64,000 nucleotides of DNA from Arthrobacter sp. Soil764 (GCF_001428075.1 NZ_LMSI01000001.1:156516-220515), one strand, 5' to 3'. Positions 7,382 to 16,137 are shown, numbered from the stretch's first letter. The notes: generated by a model from the sequence alone, not told the origin. Numbers and translations are program-made.

Positions 7382-9615
7382 GAACAGCCACGGCATTCAG
7401 GCAAGGAAAGCGCAGCCTCGCAGTGGGGGCGGCTGCAGGAATTTTGGCTGCCTCGGCCTTGGGGGCCGCGCCTGGGTGGGCCTTCGCTGACCCGACAGAG
7501 AGCTCCCCAACCCAACCCTCAGCCACATCTTCGCCAGGTCCCACCAGCACCGCCCCCGCGGACAGTGCCGCAAGCCCGTCCGGGAACAACGGCATTCCCC
7601 AGGCAGACCTTGACGCCGCCATACTGCGGGACCTTGGCCTCACGCCGGAACAGTTCACCGCGGCCGGGGAGCTGGGCAGCCGGGCAGCGGCTGCGGCGGA
7701 ACAGCTGCGCACCATCCCCGGCTATACCGGCATCAGGTTCCAGGACACCAAGATCATCGTGACCGGCAGCGGACCCGAGCTGGAGTCGGCGGTTGGGAAG
7801 TTGGCAGCAAGTGTCCCCGGCATCTCGCTTGAAGAGCCGGCCCTTCCCACTTCGCCGGCAACGGAACCTGCCGGCACGCCGGCCAGCCCGCCGCCGTCGT
7901 CCGCTCCCCAGCAGACACCCCCCGCCAAGCCTGCCGCGCCGGCACCCGGCTCGCAGGTGGCGGCCAGCACAGAGCAGCTCTTCCACGCCTACGTGCGCGA
8001 GGTGGGTACGGCGGGGCTGCAGGCGGTGGTCACCTCCGGCGGCAGGTTCGTGATCCGGACAGGCGGCGTCGCATCCGCCCAATCAACCCAGGAGGGAACT
8101 CCCGGAACGGCCTCCAGCCTGCCCGGCACCCCGTCCACGGACGCCGCGCCGGGCAGGATCTCGCCAGCGGAATTCGTCTCCAAGTACACCAACGTGGTGC
8201 TCGACGGCGCCGTCCCCCTCAAGCCCGAAAAGGACGTTCCCGGCGGGGTCGGGTACAGGTCCGACACCGGATTCACCTGTTCCGCAGGCTTCTCCGCCTT
8301 TGATCCGGCCGGACTGCCCGCTGTCCTGACCGCCGGACACTGCGCAGAAGACGGTACTGCCAAGACAGCTGACCTGCTGCTCGCGGGAGCGCCGGCGGGC
8401 CGCCTGGGCAGCTTCGCGTTCAGCCAGTTTGGCGGTCCCGGAAACTCCCCGGTGCTCGACCCGAACACCCCCACCGGGCCCGACTACACCGCGATCACCG
8501 ATCCGGGCAATGTGGGAACTGACATCGCCGTTCTTGGAACCATCCAGCAGGGCCTGGATCCGCTGCCGGCCACCAGTACCTACGGGGACCCGTCGCAGCC
8601 AGGCCCGGACGTCAAGATCATCGGAACCGAGTCCCCGGTGCCCGGCATGCCTGTCTGCCGTTCCGGATGGAGGACGGGGTGGTCCTGCGGCCACATCAGT
8701 GCGGTGGGAATCTTCCTGGTTGGCGGCCCCAACTATCCCACGGACCCTAACGACATCCGCGCGTTCAACGGGTTCCTCTCTTATGACGTGCAGTCGGCAG
8801 GCGGTGACTCCGGCGGCCCCTGGATCACCGGAAACTTCGCCGTGGGTACCCATTCCGCCGGCGACTCGGACGGGGTCCACAACATTGCCGTGGCAGCCAC
8901 CCTGGAGGACTCGCTGAAAGTGCTGCCGGGCTACGAACTGGAACTCTTCCTCAACAAGCCTGCCGTCACGGCTCCGGGGCCCGGGGGGACCTACCAGCCA
9001 GGACAAACCATCAGCGGCCAGGTTCCTGCGGCACCGGCCTCAGCCGTTGCTGCCGGTTCCAGTGTCCGGATCACGGTCCAGGGGAAGGACTCGTTCGATG
9101 TGCCCGTGGATGCAGCCGGAAACTGGAGCTTCACCGCTCCGCAGGATACGGACACGCTCCGCTTTACGGCTGAGACGGTCAACGGGTTCAGCAGATCGGG
9201 TGCCGGCAACTTTGAGTTTGCCCCGGCCGCAGCCCAGCCACCTGCATCGCCGGCCCCCACCGGGCCGCCGGCTACTCCGACGCCATCAGCCCCGGCCCCA
9301 ACCACTCCGGCCCCGACTACCCCGACCCCCACGGACACGCCACTTTCGCCGCCTGCCGAAACTCCCGTCGTCGTGACCCCGCCGTCAAGTACCCCGGCCA
9401 GCACCCCGGCCCCCATCATGCCGCCGACTGTCACGCCCCCGGCGGATCTGGCCAATACAGGGGGAAACAGCAATGATTCCGCTGGTGCCGGCGACCTGGC
9501 CTACACCGGATCGTCGGGGTTGGTCACCGCCGCGATCGCCGCAGCCGCAGCGCTCGCCGTCGGGGTCCTCCTGATGGTCCTGGTGCGCCGCCGGAACCGG
9601 CAGTCTGCCAGGTAG
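7378..9615 (+). CDS. Cell-wall-anchored trypsin-like serine protease
   Basis: A 745-residue protein with a signal peptide (KRSLAVGAAAGILAASALGA...AFA), a Ser/Pro/Thr-rich prosegment and a streptogrisin-like S1 protease domain. The triad is H321 (TAGHC), an Asp in TGPDYTAI and S478 (GGDSGGPW). An Ig-like segment (about 530-620) and a Pro/Thr repeat stalk follow. The C-terminus has two LAxTG motifs (LANTG, then LAYTG), a hydrophobic helix and RRRNRQ, the layout of a class E sortase substrate. It probably digests extracellular protein at the cell surface. No sortase gene is in the window. Its ATG overlaps the phosphatase stop. Confidence 0.85.
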   Translation: MRTATAFRQGKRSLAVGAAAGILAASALGAAPGWAFADPTESSPTQPSATSSPGPTSTAPADSAASPSGNNGIPQADLDAAILRDLGLTPEQFTAAGELGSRAAAAAEQLRTIPGYTGIRFQDTKIIVTGSGPELESAVGKLAASVPGISLEEPALPTSPATEPAGTPASPPPSSAPQQTPPAKPAAPAPGSQVAASTEQLFHAYVREVGTAGLQAVVTSGGRFVIRTGGVASAQSTQEGTPGTASSLPGTPSTDAAPGRISPAEFVSKYTNVVLDGAVPLKPEKDVPGGVGYRSDTGFTCSAGFSAFDPAGLPAVLTAGHCAEDGTAKTADLLLAGAPAGRLGSFAFSQFGGPGNSPVLDPNTPTGPDYTAITDPGNVGTDIAVLGTIQQGLDPLPATSTYGDPSQPGPDVKIIGTESPVPGMPVCRSGWRTGWSCGHISAVGIFLVGGPNYPTDPNDIRAFNGFLSYDVQSAGGDSGGPWITGNFAVGTHSAGDSDGVHNIAVAATLEDSLKVLPGYELELFLNKPAVTAPGPGGTYQPGQTISGQVPAAPASAVAAGSSVRITVQGKDSFDVPVDAAGNWSFTAPQDTDTLRFTAETVNGFSRSGAGNFEFAPAAAQPPASPAPTGPPATPTPSAPAPTTPAPTTPTPTDTPLSPPAETPVVVTPPSSTPASTPAPIMPPTVTPPADLANTGGNSNDSAGAGDLAYTGSSGLVTAAIAAAAALAVGVLLMVLVRRRNRQSAR

Positions 9616-9660
9616 CCACCGGGGGCGGGGCGGCCATCTCGCAGCCCCGCCCCGGGTGGC
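9615..9660. terminator. G+C-rich hairpin after the serine protease
   Basis: Arms gccaccgggggcggggc and gccccgccccgggtggc pair over 17 positions with one mismatch around a 12-nt loop. It lies between the convergent protease and DUF4397 genes, so it may serve both. Confidence 0.5.
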
Positions 9661-9691
9661 GCTCATTCGTGGCCCGCAGGCAGGACGCCCG

Positions 9692-10399
9692 TCAGTGGTC
9701 GTCGTCGCACCTGTCCTTGCCGTCAACCACCTGGACGGCGACGTCCAGGGTGCCGTCGGCCAGGCTGCCCCACGCGTAGACGATGGTGTTCTTCCCGCCT
9801 TCGACCGTGATGTCCGCAGGCCCAATGACGGGGTCGGTGGTCCCTGCTGCCGCGACGGACGCTGAGATGGTCCCGGCCCTAAGCTTCAGGATTGCCTCGT
9901 CCGGGTTGCTGAGTCCCTCAATCACGGCCGACCCGCCGGCCAGGACGTCGACGGCGGGAGCAGCGGCTACGTGCCGGACGGTCAGCTTGCCCTTCTTCTC
10001 ATTCCGGGGCGCCTTGGTGTCGTTGGTGAAGAGCGACGCGGTGGGGGTGCCATCGGCGTCAAGATGCGCCACTGCGGTGTAGTTGCCGCCCTCGTCGAGT
10101 TCAACGTGCACCGGCCCGATCACCGGGTCCTCCGCGCTTGTGGCATCCGCCCCCGTGATGGCGATCTGGTAGTCCCCGGCCGCCAGTTCCAGCGGCCCGG
10201 CCAAAGTGCCGGGCGTGAAGTTGTCCAGGGTGAGATCGCCGTTCACCCACACATCCACGGTGAGGCCGGGCACGCCATGCAGGACGGACAGAAGGGCGGG
10301 TTCGTCATCATGATGCCGGCTGTCCGCCTGCGCGGGGGCAGCGAAGGCCAGTGATGCGGCAAGTGAAAGTGCTCCAGCGGCGACGGTTATTTTGCGCAT
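9692..10399 (-). CDS. Secreted DUF4397 domain protein
   Basis: A 235-residue protein with a clean signal peptide (MRKITVAAGALSLAASLAFA-APAQA). Two related beta-rich modules follow, about residues 38-120 (LLSVLHGVPGLTVDVWVNG) and 135-220 (LTVRHVAAAPAVDVLAGG). Each repeats the motif DPVIGP, typical of DUF4397. The tail is rich in Asp/Lys/His. DUF4397 proteins are extracellular with unknown function. About 42-56 bp upstream are two directly repeated GTAAGC half-sites related to the motif before other stress-type genes in the window. Confidence 0.8.
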   Translation of the reverse strand: MRKITVAAGALSLAASLAFAAPAQADSRHHDDEPALLSVLHGVPGLTVDVWVNGDLTLDNFTPGTLAGPLELAAGDYQIAITGADATSAEDPVIGPVHVELDEGGNYTAVAHLDADGTPTASLFTNDTKAPRNEKKGKLTVRHVAAAPAVDVLAGGSAVIEGLSNPDEAILKLRAGTISASVAAAGTTDPVIGPADITVEGGKNTIVYAWGSLADGTLDVAVQVVDGKDRCDDDH

Positions 10400-10440
10400 T
10401 TCGAACTCCTTGAAGGATGCCCGGGGACGGGCTGTTTCAT

Positions 10441-10455
10441 GCTTACGCGCTTACT
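10441..10455 (-). promoter_or_regulatory. Directly repeated AGTAAGC half-sites upstream of the DUF4397 gene
   Basis: On the minus strand AGTAAGC, GC, GTAAGC. The two half-sites are in the same orientation, unlike the palindromic copies elsewhere, with the same 2-base gap. It lies 42-56 bp before the ATG. Confidence 0.4.
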
Positions 10456-10500
10456 ACCGCCGGAACATCACGTTTGGATGCAGTACCCGGATTTTTGGTG

Positions 10501-10944
10501 TCAGTTTTTTCGCTTCATCAGCAGGTTGGTGATGCGCAGGGTGCAGAGCCGCTGGCCCGCCTCGTTGGTGATCAGCACCTCGTGTGTGGCCAGGGTGCCG
10601 CCCAGGTGGATGGGGGTGGCCGTGATGGTGATCTGGCCCTCCCTGGCGGAGCGGTGGTGGGTGGCGGAAACGTCCACGCCCACCGCCGTCTTGCCCATGG
10701 TGCTGGCGTGGATGACGGCGGCCCAGGACCCGACGGCCTCGCCCACGGCAAGGGAGGCGCCGCCGTGCAGCAGTCCGAACGACTGCCGGTTGCCCTCCAC
10801 CGGCATGGTGGCCACCACGCGGTCCACGGATTCCTCCAGGATCTTCACGCCCATTTTTTCGTCCAGTTCGCCCAGCGTGATCTTCCACAGCTCGTGCGCG
10901 GAAGGCTGGTGTTCCGCAGCTTCCATGGGGGATGGGGTGCTCAT
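10501..10944 (-). CDS. Hotdog-fold acyl-CoA thioesterase (PaaI/MenI-like)
   Basis: A 147-residue protein with the hotdog thioesterase signature GLLHGGASLAVGEAVGSWA, containing the catalytic acid of the 4HBT-II group, and a C-terminal strand TLRITNLLMKRKN. It hydrolyses acyl- or aryl-CoA. It is divergent from paaZ, with a PaaR-type operator between them, so it may release CoA from stalled phenylacetate intermediates; a role in menaquinone synthesis (DHNA-CoA thioesterase) is the main alternative. The ATG at 10944 is preferred because AAAGGAG precedes it by 6 nt; a longer frame to 10995 has no such signal. Confidence 0.8.
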   Translation of the reverse strand: MSTPSPMEAAEHQPSAHELWKITLGELDEKMGVKILEESVDRVVATMPVEGNRQSFGLLHGGASLAVGEAVGSWAAVIHASTMGKTAVGVDVSATHHRSAREGQITITATPIHLGGTLATHEVLITNEAGQRLCTLRITNLLMKRKN

Positions 10945-11019
10945 ACGTTCTCCTTTGGGTGGCCGAATTAGTCCCGGCCTTCTAGTCTGCGGCACGGCAC
11001 TTCATGTATGGTGAATATA

Positions 11020-11041
11020 TTACCGAACGGACGGTCAGTAA
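11020..11041. promoter_or_regulatory. PaaR-type operator, site 2
   Basis: A 22-bp palindrome with arms TTACCGAAC and GGTCAGTAA. It lies 46 bp before the paaZ ATG and 75 bp before the divergent thioesterase start, so it could control both. Confidence 0.7.
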
Positions 11042-11087
11042 TGACCTGTCGTGTTTGCCTGCCCCCTTGTTGGAAGGACCGTCAACG

Positions 11088-13199
11088 ATGACCACCACAG
11101 CCACAGCTCCCCAGGCCACGGTCGACACCGTGGAGACAGTGCCCAGCTTCATCATGGATGCATGGTGGACGCCCGACGCCGGCTCGTCGGCTTCGGCAGT
11201 CCCCGTCCGTGATGCGAGCACCGGGGAAGTCCTGGCGAAGGTGAGCACGGAGGGGCTGGACCTGGCCGCCGTCGTGGACTACGGACGCACCACCGGCCAG
11301 GCTGAGCTGGGCAAGCTGACCTTCCACCAGCGGGCCCTCAAGCTCAAGGAACTGGCGCAGTACCTGAACGCCCGGGGCGAGCACTTCTACACCTTCTCGG
11401 CCCAGACCGGCGCCACCAAGGTGGATTCCATGATCGACATCGACGGCGGTATCGGCGTCCTCTTCACCTTCGGCTCCAAGGGCCGGCGGGAACTCCCCAA
11501 CTCCCAGGTGGTGGTGGACGGGCCCATGGAGGTGCTGTCCAAGGATGGCTCCTTCGCCGGCGAACACATCTATACCCGCATTCCCGGCGTTGCCGTCCAG
11601 ATCAATGCGTTCAACTTTCCGGTCTGGGGCATGCTGGAGAAATTCGCCCCGGCCTTCATCGCCGGCGTGCCCACCATCGTCAAGCCCGCCACTCCCACCG
11701 GCTACGTGGCTGCCGCCGTGGTCAAGGCCATTGTCGAATCAAACATCCTGCCCAAGGGCTCGCTGCAGCTGGTCTCCGGTTCGGTCCGAGGGCTGCTGGA
11801 CGTCCTGGACTACCGGGACCTGGTGGCGTTCACAGGTTCCGCCTCCACTGCCCTGTCCCTGAAGTCCCACCCGAACGTGGTCCAGGGCGGTGTCCGCTTT
11901 ACCTCCGAAACAGACTCCCTCAACGCCGCGATCCTTGGCCCGGACGCCGTGGAGGGCACCCCTGAATTCGACGCCTTCGTCAAGTCCGTGGTCACCGAAA
12001 TGACGGCCAAGGCAGGACAGAAGTGCACGGCCATCCGCCGCGCCATCGTGCCCCAGGAGCTGGTTGGCCCCGTCTCGGCGGCCATCGGCAGACGCATCAC
12101 CGAACGCATCGTCCTCGGGGACCCCCGCGCTGACGGCGTCACCATGGGTGCACTCGCCTCAGTGGAACAGCTCAACGACGTGCGCGCGGCCGTGCAGTCC
12201 ATGCTCGACGCCGGCGGCGAGCTTGCGTACGGAACCCTCGATTCGCCGTCGGTCACCTCCGCCGGCGGGACCACCGGGGTGGTGGAAGGCGGGGCGTTCA
12301 TGGCACCGGTCCTGTTGAACTGGCAGGACCCCGAGGCGGAGGAAGTCCACTCGCTGGAGGCTTTCGGGCCCGTTTCGTCCGTGATCGGGTACAAGGACAT
12401 CGCCGATGCCGTCCGCCTCGCCGCCCGCGGCAGCGGCTCCCTGGTGGCCTCCGTGTGCACCAACGATCCGGACGTGGCCCGGGAACTGGTTACCGGCATC
12501 GCTGCCCACCACGGCCGCGTCCTGATGCTCAACCGCGAGGATGCCCGCAGCTCCACCGGCCACGGTTCACCGGTGCCGCACCTGGTCCACGGCGGTCCGG
12601 GCCGCGCGGGCGGCGGCGAGGAACTGGGCGGCATCCGGTCGGTAATGCACCACATGCAGCGCACCGCCATCCAGGGTTCCCCCAACATGCTCACGGCCGT
12701 CACCGGCGTGTGGCACACCGGTGCCGACCGGAACTTCACGGTGGAGACCGAAGGGACGCACCCGTTCCGGAAGCCGCTGGCAACGCTGCGGATTGGCGAC
12801 GCCGTCCGGTCCGACCTGCGCCAGGTCACCCTGGAGGACATCACGGCTTTCGCCAACTCCACCGGTGACACGTTCTACGCCCACACCAACCAGGAGGCCG
12901 CCGAAGCCAACCCGTTCTTCCCGGGCATCGTGGCCCACGGCTACCTCCTGCTCGCCTGGGGCGCCGGACTGTTCGTGGAGCCGGCGCCGGGCCCCGTCCT
13001 GGCCAACTATGGGCTGGAGAACCTGCGCTTCATCACGCCCGTCGCCGCAGGGGACTCCATCCGGGTGACGCTGACAGCCAAGAAGATCACACCGCGCGAA
13101 ACTGATGAATACGGCGAAGTGGCCTGGGACGCCGTGCTCACCAACCAGGACGACGAGATCGTGGCCACCTACGACGTCCTCACCCTCGTGGAGAAGTAG
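11088..13199 (+). CDS. paaZ: PaaZ, oxepin-CoA hydrolase / 3-oxo-5,6-dehydrosuberyl-CoA semialdehyde dehydrogenase
   Basis: A 703-residue two-domain protein. Residues 1-530 are an aldehyde dehydrogenase, with FNFPVWGMLEKFAPA, FTGSASTALSLK, catalytic cysteine in KAGQKCTAIRRA and EAFGPVSSVIGY. Residues 560-700 are a MaoC-type hotdog hydratase (DITAFANSTGDTFYAHTN, FPGIVAHGYLLLAWGAGLF). This fusion opens the oxepin-CoA ring and oxidises the resulting semialdehyde in phenylacetate degradation. The ATG at 11088 follows a GGAAGG signal; the frame extends upstream into the operator, so the earlier ATG is not used. The ring epoxidase paaABCDE is not in the window. Confidence 0.92.
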   Translation: MTTTATAPQATVDTVETVPSFIMDAWWTPDAGSSASAVPVRDASTGEVLAKVSTEGLDLAAVVDYGRTTGQAELGKLTFHQRALKLKELAQYLNARGEHFYTFSAQTGATKVDSMIDIDGGIGVLFTFGSKGRRELPNSQVVVDGPMEVLSKDGSFAGEHIYTRIPGVAVQINAFNFPVWGMLEKFAPAFIAGVPTIVKPATPTGYVAAAVVKAIVESNILPKGSLQLVSGSVRGLLDVLDYRDLVAFTGSASTALSLKSHPNVVQGGVRFTSETDSLNAAILGPDAVEGTPEFDAFVKSVVTEMTAKAGQKCTAIRRAIVPQELVGPVSAAIGRRITERIVLGDPRADGVTMGALASVEQLNDVRAAVQSMLDAGGELAYGTLDSPSVTSAGGTTGVVEGGAFMAPVLLNWQDPEAEEVHSLEAFGPVSSVIGYKDIADAVRLAARGSGSLVASVCTNDPDVARELVTGIAAHHGRVLMLNREDARSSTGHGSPVPHLVHGGPGRAGGGEELGGIRSVMHHMQRTAIQGSPNMLTAVTGVWHTGADRNFTVETEGTHPFRKPLATLRIGDAVRSDLRQVTLEDITAFANSTGDTFYAHTNQEAAEANPFFPGIVAHGYLLLAWGAGLFVEPAPGPVLANYGLENLRFITPVAAGDSIRVTLTAKKITPRETDEYGEVAWDAVLTNQDDEIVATYDVLTLVEK

Positions 13200-13237
13200 C
13201 CTCCCAACGCCCGCTCAGGTCTGGCACCTTTTTGATC

Positions 13238-13276
13238 AACGCCCGCTCACTTTCCTCTCGAAAGTGAGCGGGCGTT
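13238..13276. terminator. paaZ terminator hairpin
   Basis: A perfect 17-bp stem (aacgcccgctcactttc paired with gaaagtgagcgggcgtt), a 5-nt loop and a short T-run. The stem contains the GTGAGCGGGCG word that is then repeated in tandem downstream. Confidence 0.7.
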
Positions 13277-13294
13277 TGCGCTTTGGGTGTCAAA

Positions 13295-13371
13295 GGTGAG
13301 CGGGCGTTTCGGTTTTGGATGCAGGAGGTGAGCGGGCGTTTCGGTTTTGGATGCAGGAGGTGAGCGGGCGT
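13295..13371. repeat. 32-bp tandem repeat with GGTGAGCGGGCG core
   Basis: Two perfect 32-bp units at 13295-13326 and 13327-13358 (GGTGAGCGGGCGTTTCGG, then TTTTGGATGCAGGA), followed by a third start at 13359 that diverges after GGTGAGCGGGCG. The same word occurs in both arms of the preceding hairpin and at 13208, giving six copies within about 165 bp. It is non-coding and fills the paaZ to VOC gene gap. Confidence 0.75.
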
Positions 13372-13431
13372 CCCGGGGAGGATCTTTTCCGGCGGCGCGG
13401 GCGTAGGATTCATCCCGTAGGAGGTGGCCAC

Positions 13432-13839
13432 ATGAACCTTAGAATGAACACAGCCACAACCATCCTGCCGGTCGATGATGCAGCCCGCGCCCGCGCTTTC
13501 TACACCGAAAAGCTCGGACTTCCGCACCGCGGCAAGGCGGAGGACGGCAGCGAAATACTCGGCGCCGTCGGCGGTCCCATGCTGCAGCTGATGCCGGTGG
13601 CGGACGGCAAGCATTCCGAGCACACGGCCTTGAGTTTTGAGGTTTCGGACATCGAGGCGACCGTCCGGGACATGGAAGCCAGGGGCGTGATGTTCCAGGA
13701 TTACGACCTCCCCACGCTGCGGACGGAAAACCACATCTGCACCACCGAGTCGGAGAAGTGCGCTTGGTTCATGGATACGGAACACAACATCCTGTGCGTC
13801 CACCAGAACCTCGGCGGCAAGCTCGAGTACCAGGTCTAG
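13432..13839 (+). CDS. VOC (glyoxalase/bleomycin-resistance fold) family protein
   Basis: A 135-residue protein built of two beta-alpha-beta-beta-beta halves. It starts at TTILPVDDAARARAFYTEKLGLP and contains LQLMPVADGKHSEHTALSFEVSDIEATVRDMEARGV, then WFMDTEHNILCVHQ. This is the vicinal oxygen chelate fold, whose members bind metals or small hydrophobic ligands. The ligand is unknown. The ATG at 13432 has AGGAGGTGG before it; the longer frame reads back into the 32-bp repeats and is not used. It ends just before a strong hairpin. Confidence 0.8.
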   Translation: MNLRMNTATTILPVDDAARARAFYTEKLGLPHRGKAEDGSEILGAVGGPMLQLMPVADGKHSEHTALSFEVSDIEATVRDMEARGVMFQDYDLPTLRTENHICTTESEKCAWFMDTEHNILCVHQNLGGKLEYQV

Positions 13840-13860
13840 TCAGGCAGCAGGCCTAAGCAA

Positions 13861-13903
13861 AGCAGCAGGGGTGCCCCGGTTGGACCGGGGCACCCCTGCT
13901 GCT
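13861..13903. terminator. Strong bidirectional terminator
   Basis: A perfect 19-bp stem (agcagcaggggtgccccgg and its complement) with loop ttgga, followed by tgtttt on the plus strand and by a T-containing run on the minus strand. It separates the convergent VOC and acidic-protein genes. Confidence 0.85.
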
Positions 13904-13918
13904 TGTTTTCGTAAGGCC

Positions 13919-14224
13919 TTAGCTTTCGGCGCCGCCATGCAGGCCGTCGTCGCTGCTGTCATCCTCGGGACCCGTGCCGCGGCCGCCTTCGCTGCGGTCG
14001 GAAAGGTCCATGTTGCCGCGGGCCTCGTCCATGGTGGGGCCGCCGGAGGGGACGCTGTAAGTGTCCGGGCGGATGCCGTGCGACTGTTCCTCGATCAGGG
14101 CCTGCTCCTCGCTGAAGCGGATCACATTGGCCTCGTCGCCGGCGTCGCCGGGAACGTCCTCGCGGATCTTTGAGGGGTCCGGAATGATGAATCCGGCATC
14201 GGGTTCTTCCTTGGGGTGGCTCAT
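13919..14224 (-). CDS. Acidic protein of unknown function
   Basis: A 101-residue, strongly acidic and probably disordered protein (PDPSKIREDVPGDAGDEA, then RGTGPEDDSSDDGLHG). It has no signal peptide, membrane segment or recognised motif. A middle segment (IRFSEEQALIEEQSHGIRP) could form a helix. It starts 13 bases after the HtrA-like gene and reads the same way, so it is probably the second gene of that operon, with a GGAAGGAAAAG signal. No function can be assigned. Confidence 0.65.
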   Translation of the reverse strand: MSHPKEEPDAGFIIPDPSKIREDVPGDAGDEANVIRFSEEQALIEEQSHGIRPDTYSVPSGGPTMDEARGNMDLSDRSEGGRGTGPEDDSSDDGLHGGAES

Positions 14225-14237
14225 GTTCTTTTCCTTC

Positions 14238-15374
14238 CTATCGGGTGGTTGTGCTGGCGGGCCGGTCGGTAAGGTCCACCTTGATATCCAAACTTTGATC
14301 GCCGCGCTTGACCTTGAAGCCTACGGTGTCGCCGGGGTTGCGCTTGCGCAGTTCCGCCAGGAGCTTCTCCGGCGTGGTGAGCTCCACGCCCTCCATGGAC
14401 TGCAGGACGTCGCCCGGGCGGATCCCGGCACGCCCGGCAGGGCCGTCACTGTCCGCCGCGAGCACCACGACGCCGGCCCCTTCCTGGATTCCCAGCTGGT
14501 CGGCGATCTGGGCCGTCAGTTCTCCCGGAGTGAGGCCCAGGTACGCGTGCTTGGCGCTGCCGTTGGCCAGCAGCTCTTCAGCCACGTCCACGGCGGTGGC
14601 GGCGGGAATCGCAAAGCCAAGTGACACAGCCCCGGCCGACGGCGGGATGTAGGCCTCGCTGATGCCGATCACTTCACCGCGCATATTGATCACCGCGCCG
14701 CCGGAGTTGCCGGGGCTGATGGGCGCGTCCGTCTGGATGAGGTCCACCAGCGAGAGGCTGTTCGACGCGGAGCCGGGGATGGAACGGTGGAGGCCGGAGA
14801 TAATGCCGGCGGTGGCCGTGTTCTCGAAGCCAAGGGGGGAACCCAGGACCAGGGCGCCTTCGCCCACCTTGGGCAGGTCGCTCTGATAGGTGGGCTTCGG
14901 CAGGCCGGTGCGCTTGGCCTGCACCAGCGCAAGGTCCGTCACGGCGTCGCTGGCCTTCACGGTCCCTTCCACCCGCTGCCCGTCGGCGAACCCCACCTCA
15001 ACACTGGTGGCGCCGCGGATCACGTGCTCGTTGGTCAGGATCAGTCCGTCAGCCGAGTACACCACGCCGCTGCCCAGGCCGCCCTCCGTGAAGATGGTGA
15101 CGACGGACGGCGAGAGGTTCTCCACGAGCTGCGGCAGGTTGCCCGCCGCCGTCCCGGAGCCGCCTTCCACCGGCGCGGCCGAACCTGGGGCGGAGGACAC
15201 CGGTGCGGTGTTGGCGGAGGCCGACGACGGCGCCTGGCTTGAGGAGGTGCCACTGGGGGCCGGGGGACTTGGCGCACCCGTGCAGCCGCTGAGTGCCAGG
15301 GCGGCCGCAAGGACGCCGCCGCCCAGCACTGTACGCCGGCGGCGTGAACGCTGCGGGTCGCTGGCCTGGCCCAT
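14238..15374 (-). CDS. HtrA/DegP-type serine protease, predicted lipoprotein
   Basis: A 378-residue protein. The N-terminus has RSRRRR, a hydrophobic run and a lipobox (LALSGC), so it is likely anchored to the outer face of the membrane. After a Ser/Pro/Ala-rich linker comes a trypsin-like domain with His in LTNEHVI, Asp in VTDLALV and Ser in SPGNSGGAV. One PDZ domain follows (about 285-365: YLGLTPGELTAQIADQLG, GRAGIRPGDVLQSMEGV). HtrA proteins degrade or refold damaged extracytoplasmic proteins. The lipobox is less usual than the membrane helix of many actinobacterial HtrAs. It is transcribed with the acidic-protein gene. Confidence 0.88.
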   Translation of the reverse strand: MGQASDPQRSRRRRTVLGGGVLAAALALSGCTGAPSPPAPSGTSSSQAPSSASANTAPVSSAPGSAAPVEGGSGTAAGNLPQLVENLSPSVVTIFTEGGLGSGVVYSADGLILTNEHVIRGATSVEVGFADGQRVEGTVKASDAVTDLALVQAKRTGLPKPTYQSDLPKVGEGALVLGSPLGFENTATAGIISGLHRSIPGSASNSLSLVDLIQTDAPISPGNSGGAVINMRGEVIGISEAYIPPSAGAVSLGFAIPAATAVDVAEELLANGSAKHAYLGLTPGELTAQIADQLGIQEGAGVVVLAADSDGPAGRAGIRPGDVLQSMEGVELTTPEKLLAELRKRNPGDTVGFKVKRGDQSLDIKVDLTDRPASTTTR

Positions 15375-15486
15375 CTGTACCTCCCTGCGGATGCTGGCTT
15401 TCTACCACCGTAGCCGGGGAGCGGGGAAAATACCAAGCACCCTTATCATTCTCAGCCGTGGGATTCCCGTGGCCCAGTTGGGGAGG

Positions 15487-16125
15487 CTAGGGCTGGGAGT
15501 GCAGGCCGTCGAACGCCATGGTGATGACGTCGTCGGCCAGCCGCTGCGGCGACAGGGAACCGCCCGGCTTGTACCACTCGACGATCGAGTTGATCATGCC
15601 GAACAGGAGCCGTGAGACTGTCCGGGGGTCGATGTCCTGGCGGAGTGAGCCTTCGTCACGGGCGGCGGAAATCAGGGCCGCCACCTTGTGGTCGAAGGTG
15701 CGCCGCCGTTCCAGCGCGTCCCGCTCGATCTCGGTATTGCCGCGGAGGCGCAGGAGGAGCGTGACAAAGGGCAGGCGGTCAACCAGCACAGCCACCGTCT
15801 GCCGCAGCACGAATTCCAGCCGTGCGTCGGCAGCTCCCGACGTTGCCTGCGGCTGCTCCAGGATGGACTCGAGGCCGCCCAGTGCGTGGTCCAGGGCGAG
15901 CTTCAGGAGATCGCCCTTGGACGGCACGTGGTGGTAGATCGCCGACTTGGAGATGCCCAGGTTGTCCGCCAGGATCCCCATTGACGTCGCGTCGTAGCCG
16001 TGGCGGTTGAAGACGTCGACGGCGATGCGCAGCACCGACTGTTGGTCGTAGCCGGGCCGGCCCCGCTTCGCTGTGCCATTACCGGCGGTGCCGTTGGTGC
16101 TGGTGGTCTCAGTGGTGCGGGGCAT
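15487..16125 (-). CDS. paaR: TetR family repressor, probable PaaR
   Basis: A 212-residue TetR regulator. The helix-turn-helix lies at about residues 28-72 (VLRIAVDVFNRHGYDATSMG, then GISKSAIYHHVPSKGDLL), and the C-terminal domain would bind the inducer. It ends the paaI-paaK-paaR operon and has its own 22-bp operator-like site immediately upstream. Actinobacterial PaaR proteins repress phenylacetate genes until phenylacetyl-CoA binds; the four similar operators in this window fit such a regulon. Family certain; inducer and targets inferred from context. Confidence 0.8.
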   Translation of the reverse strand: MPRTTETTSTNGTAGNGTAKRGRPGYDQQSVLRIAVDVFNRHGYDATSMGILADNLGISKSAIYHHVPSKGDLLKLALDHALGGLESILEQPQATSGAADARLEFVLRQTVAVLVDRLPFVTLLLRLRGNTEIERDALERRRTFDHKVAALISAARDEGSLRQDIDPRTVSRLLFGMINSIVEWYKPGGSLSPQRLADDVITMAFDGLHSQP

Positions 16126-16137
16126 AGTGGCTAGTTT

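Noticed and set aside
13295..13371. Possible CRISPR array
   Set aside because: The 32-bp units abut directly with no variable spacers, and no cas gene is present.
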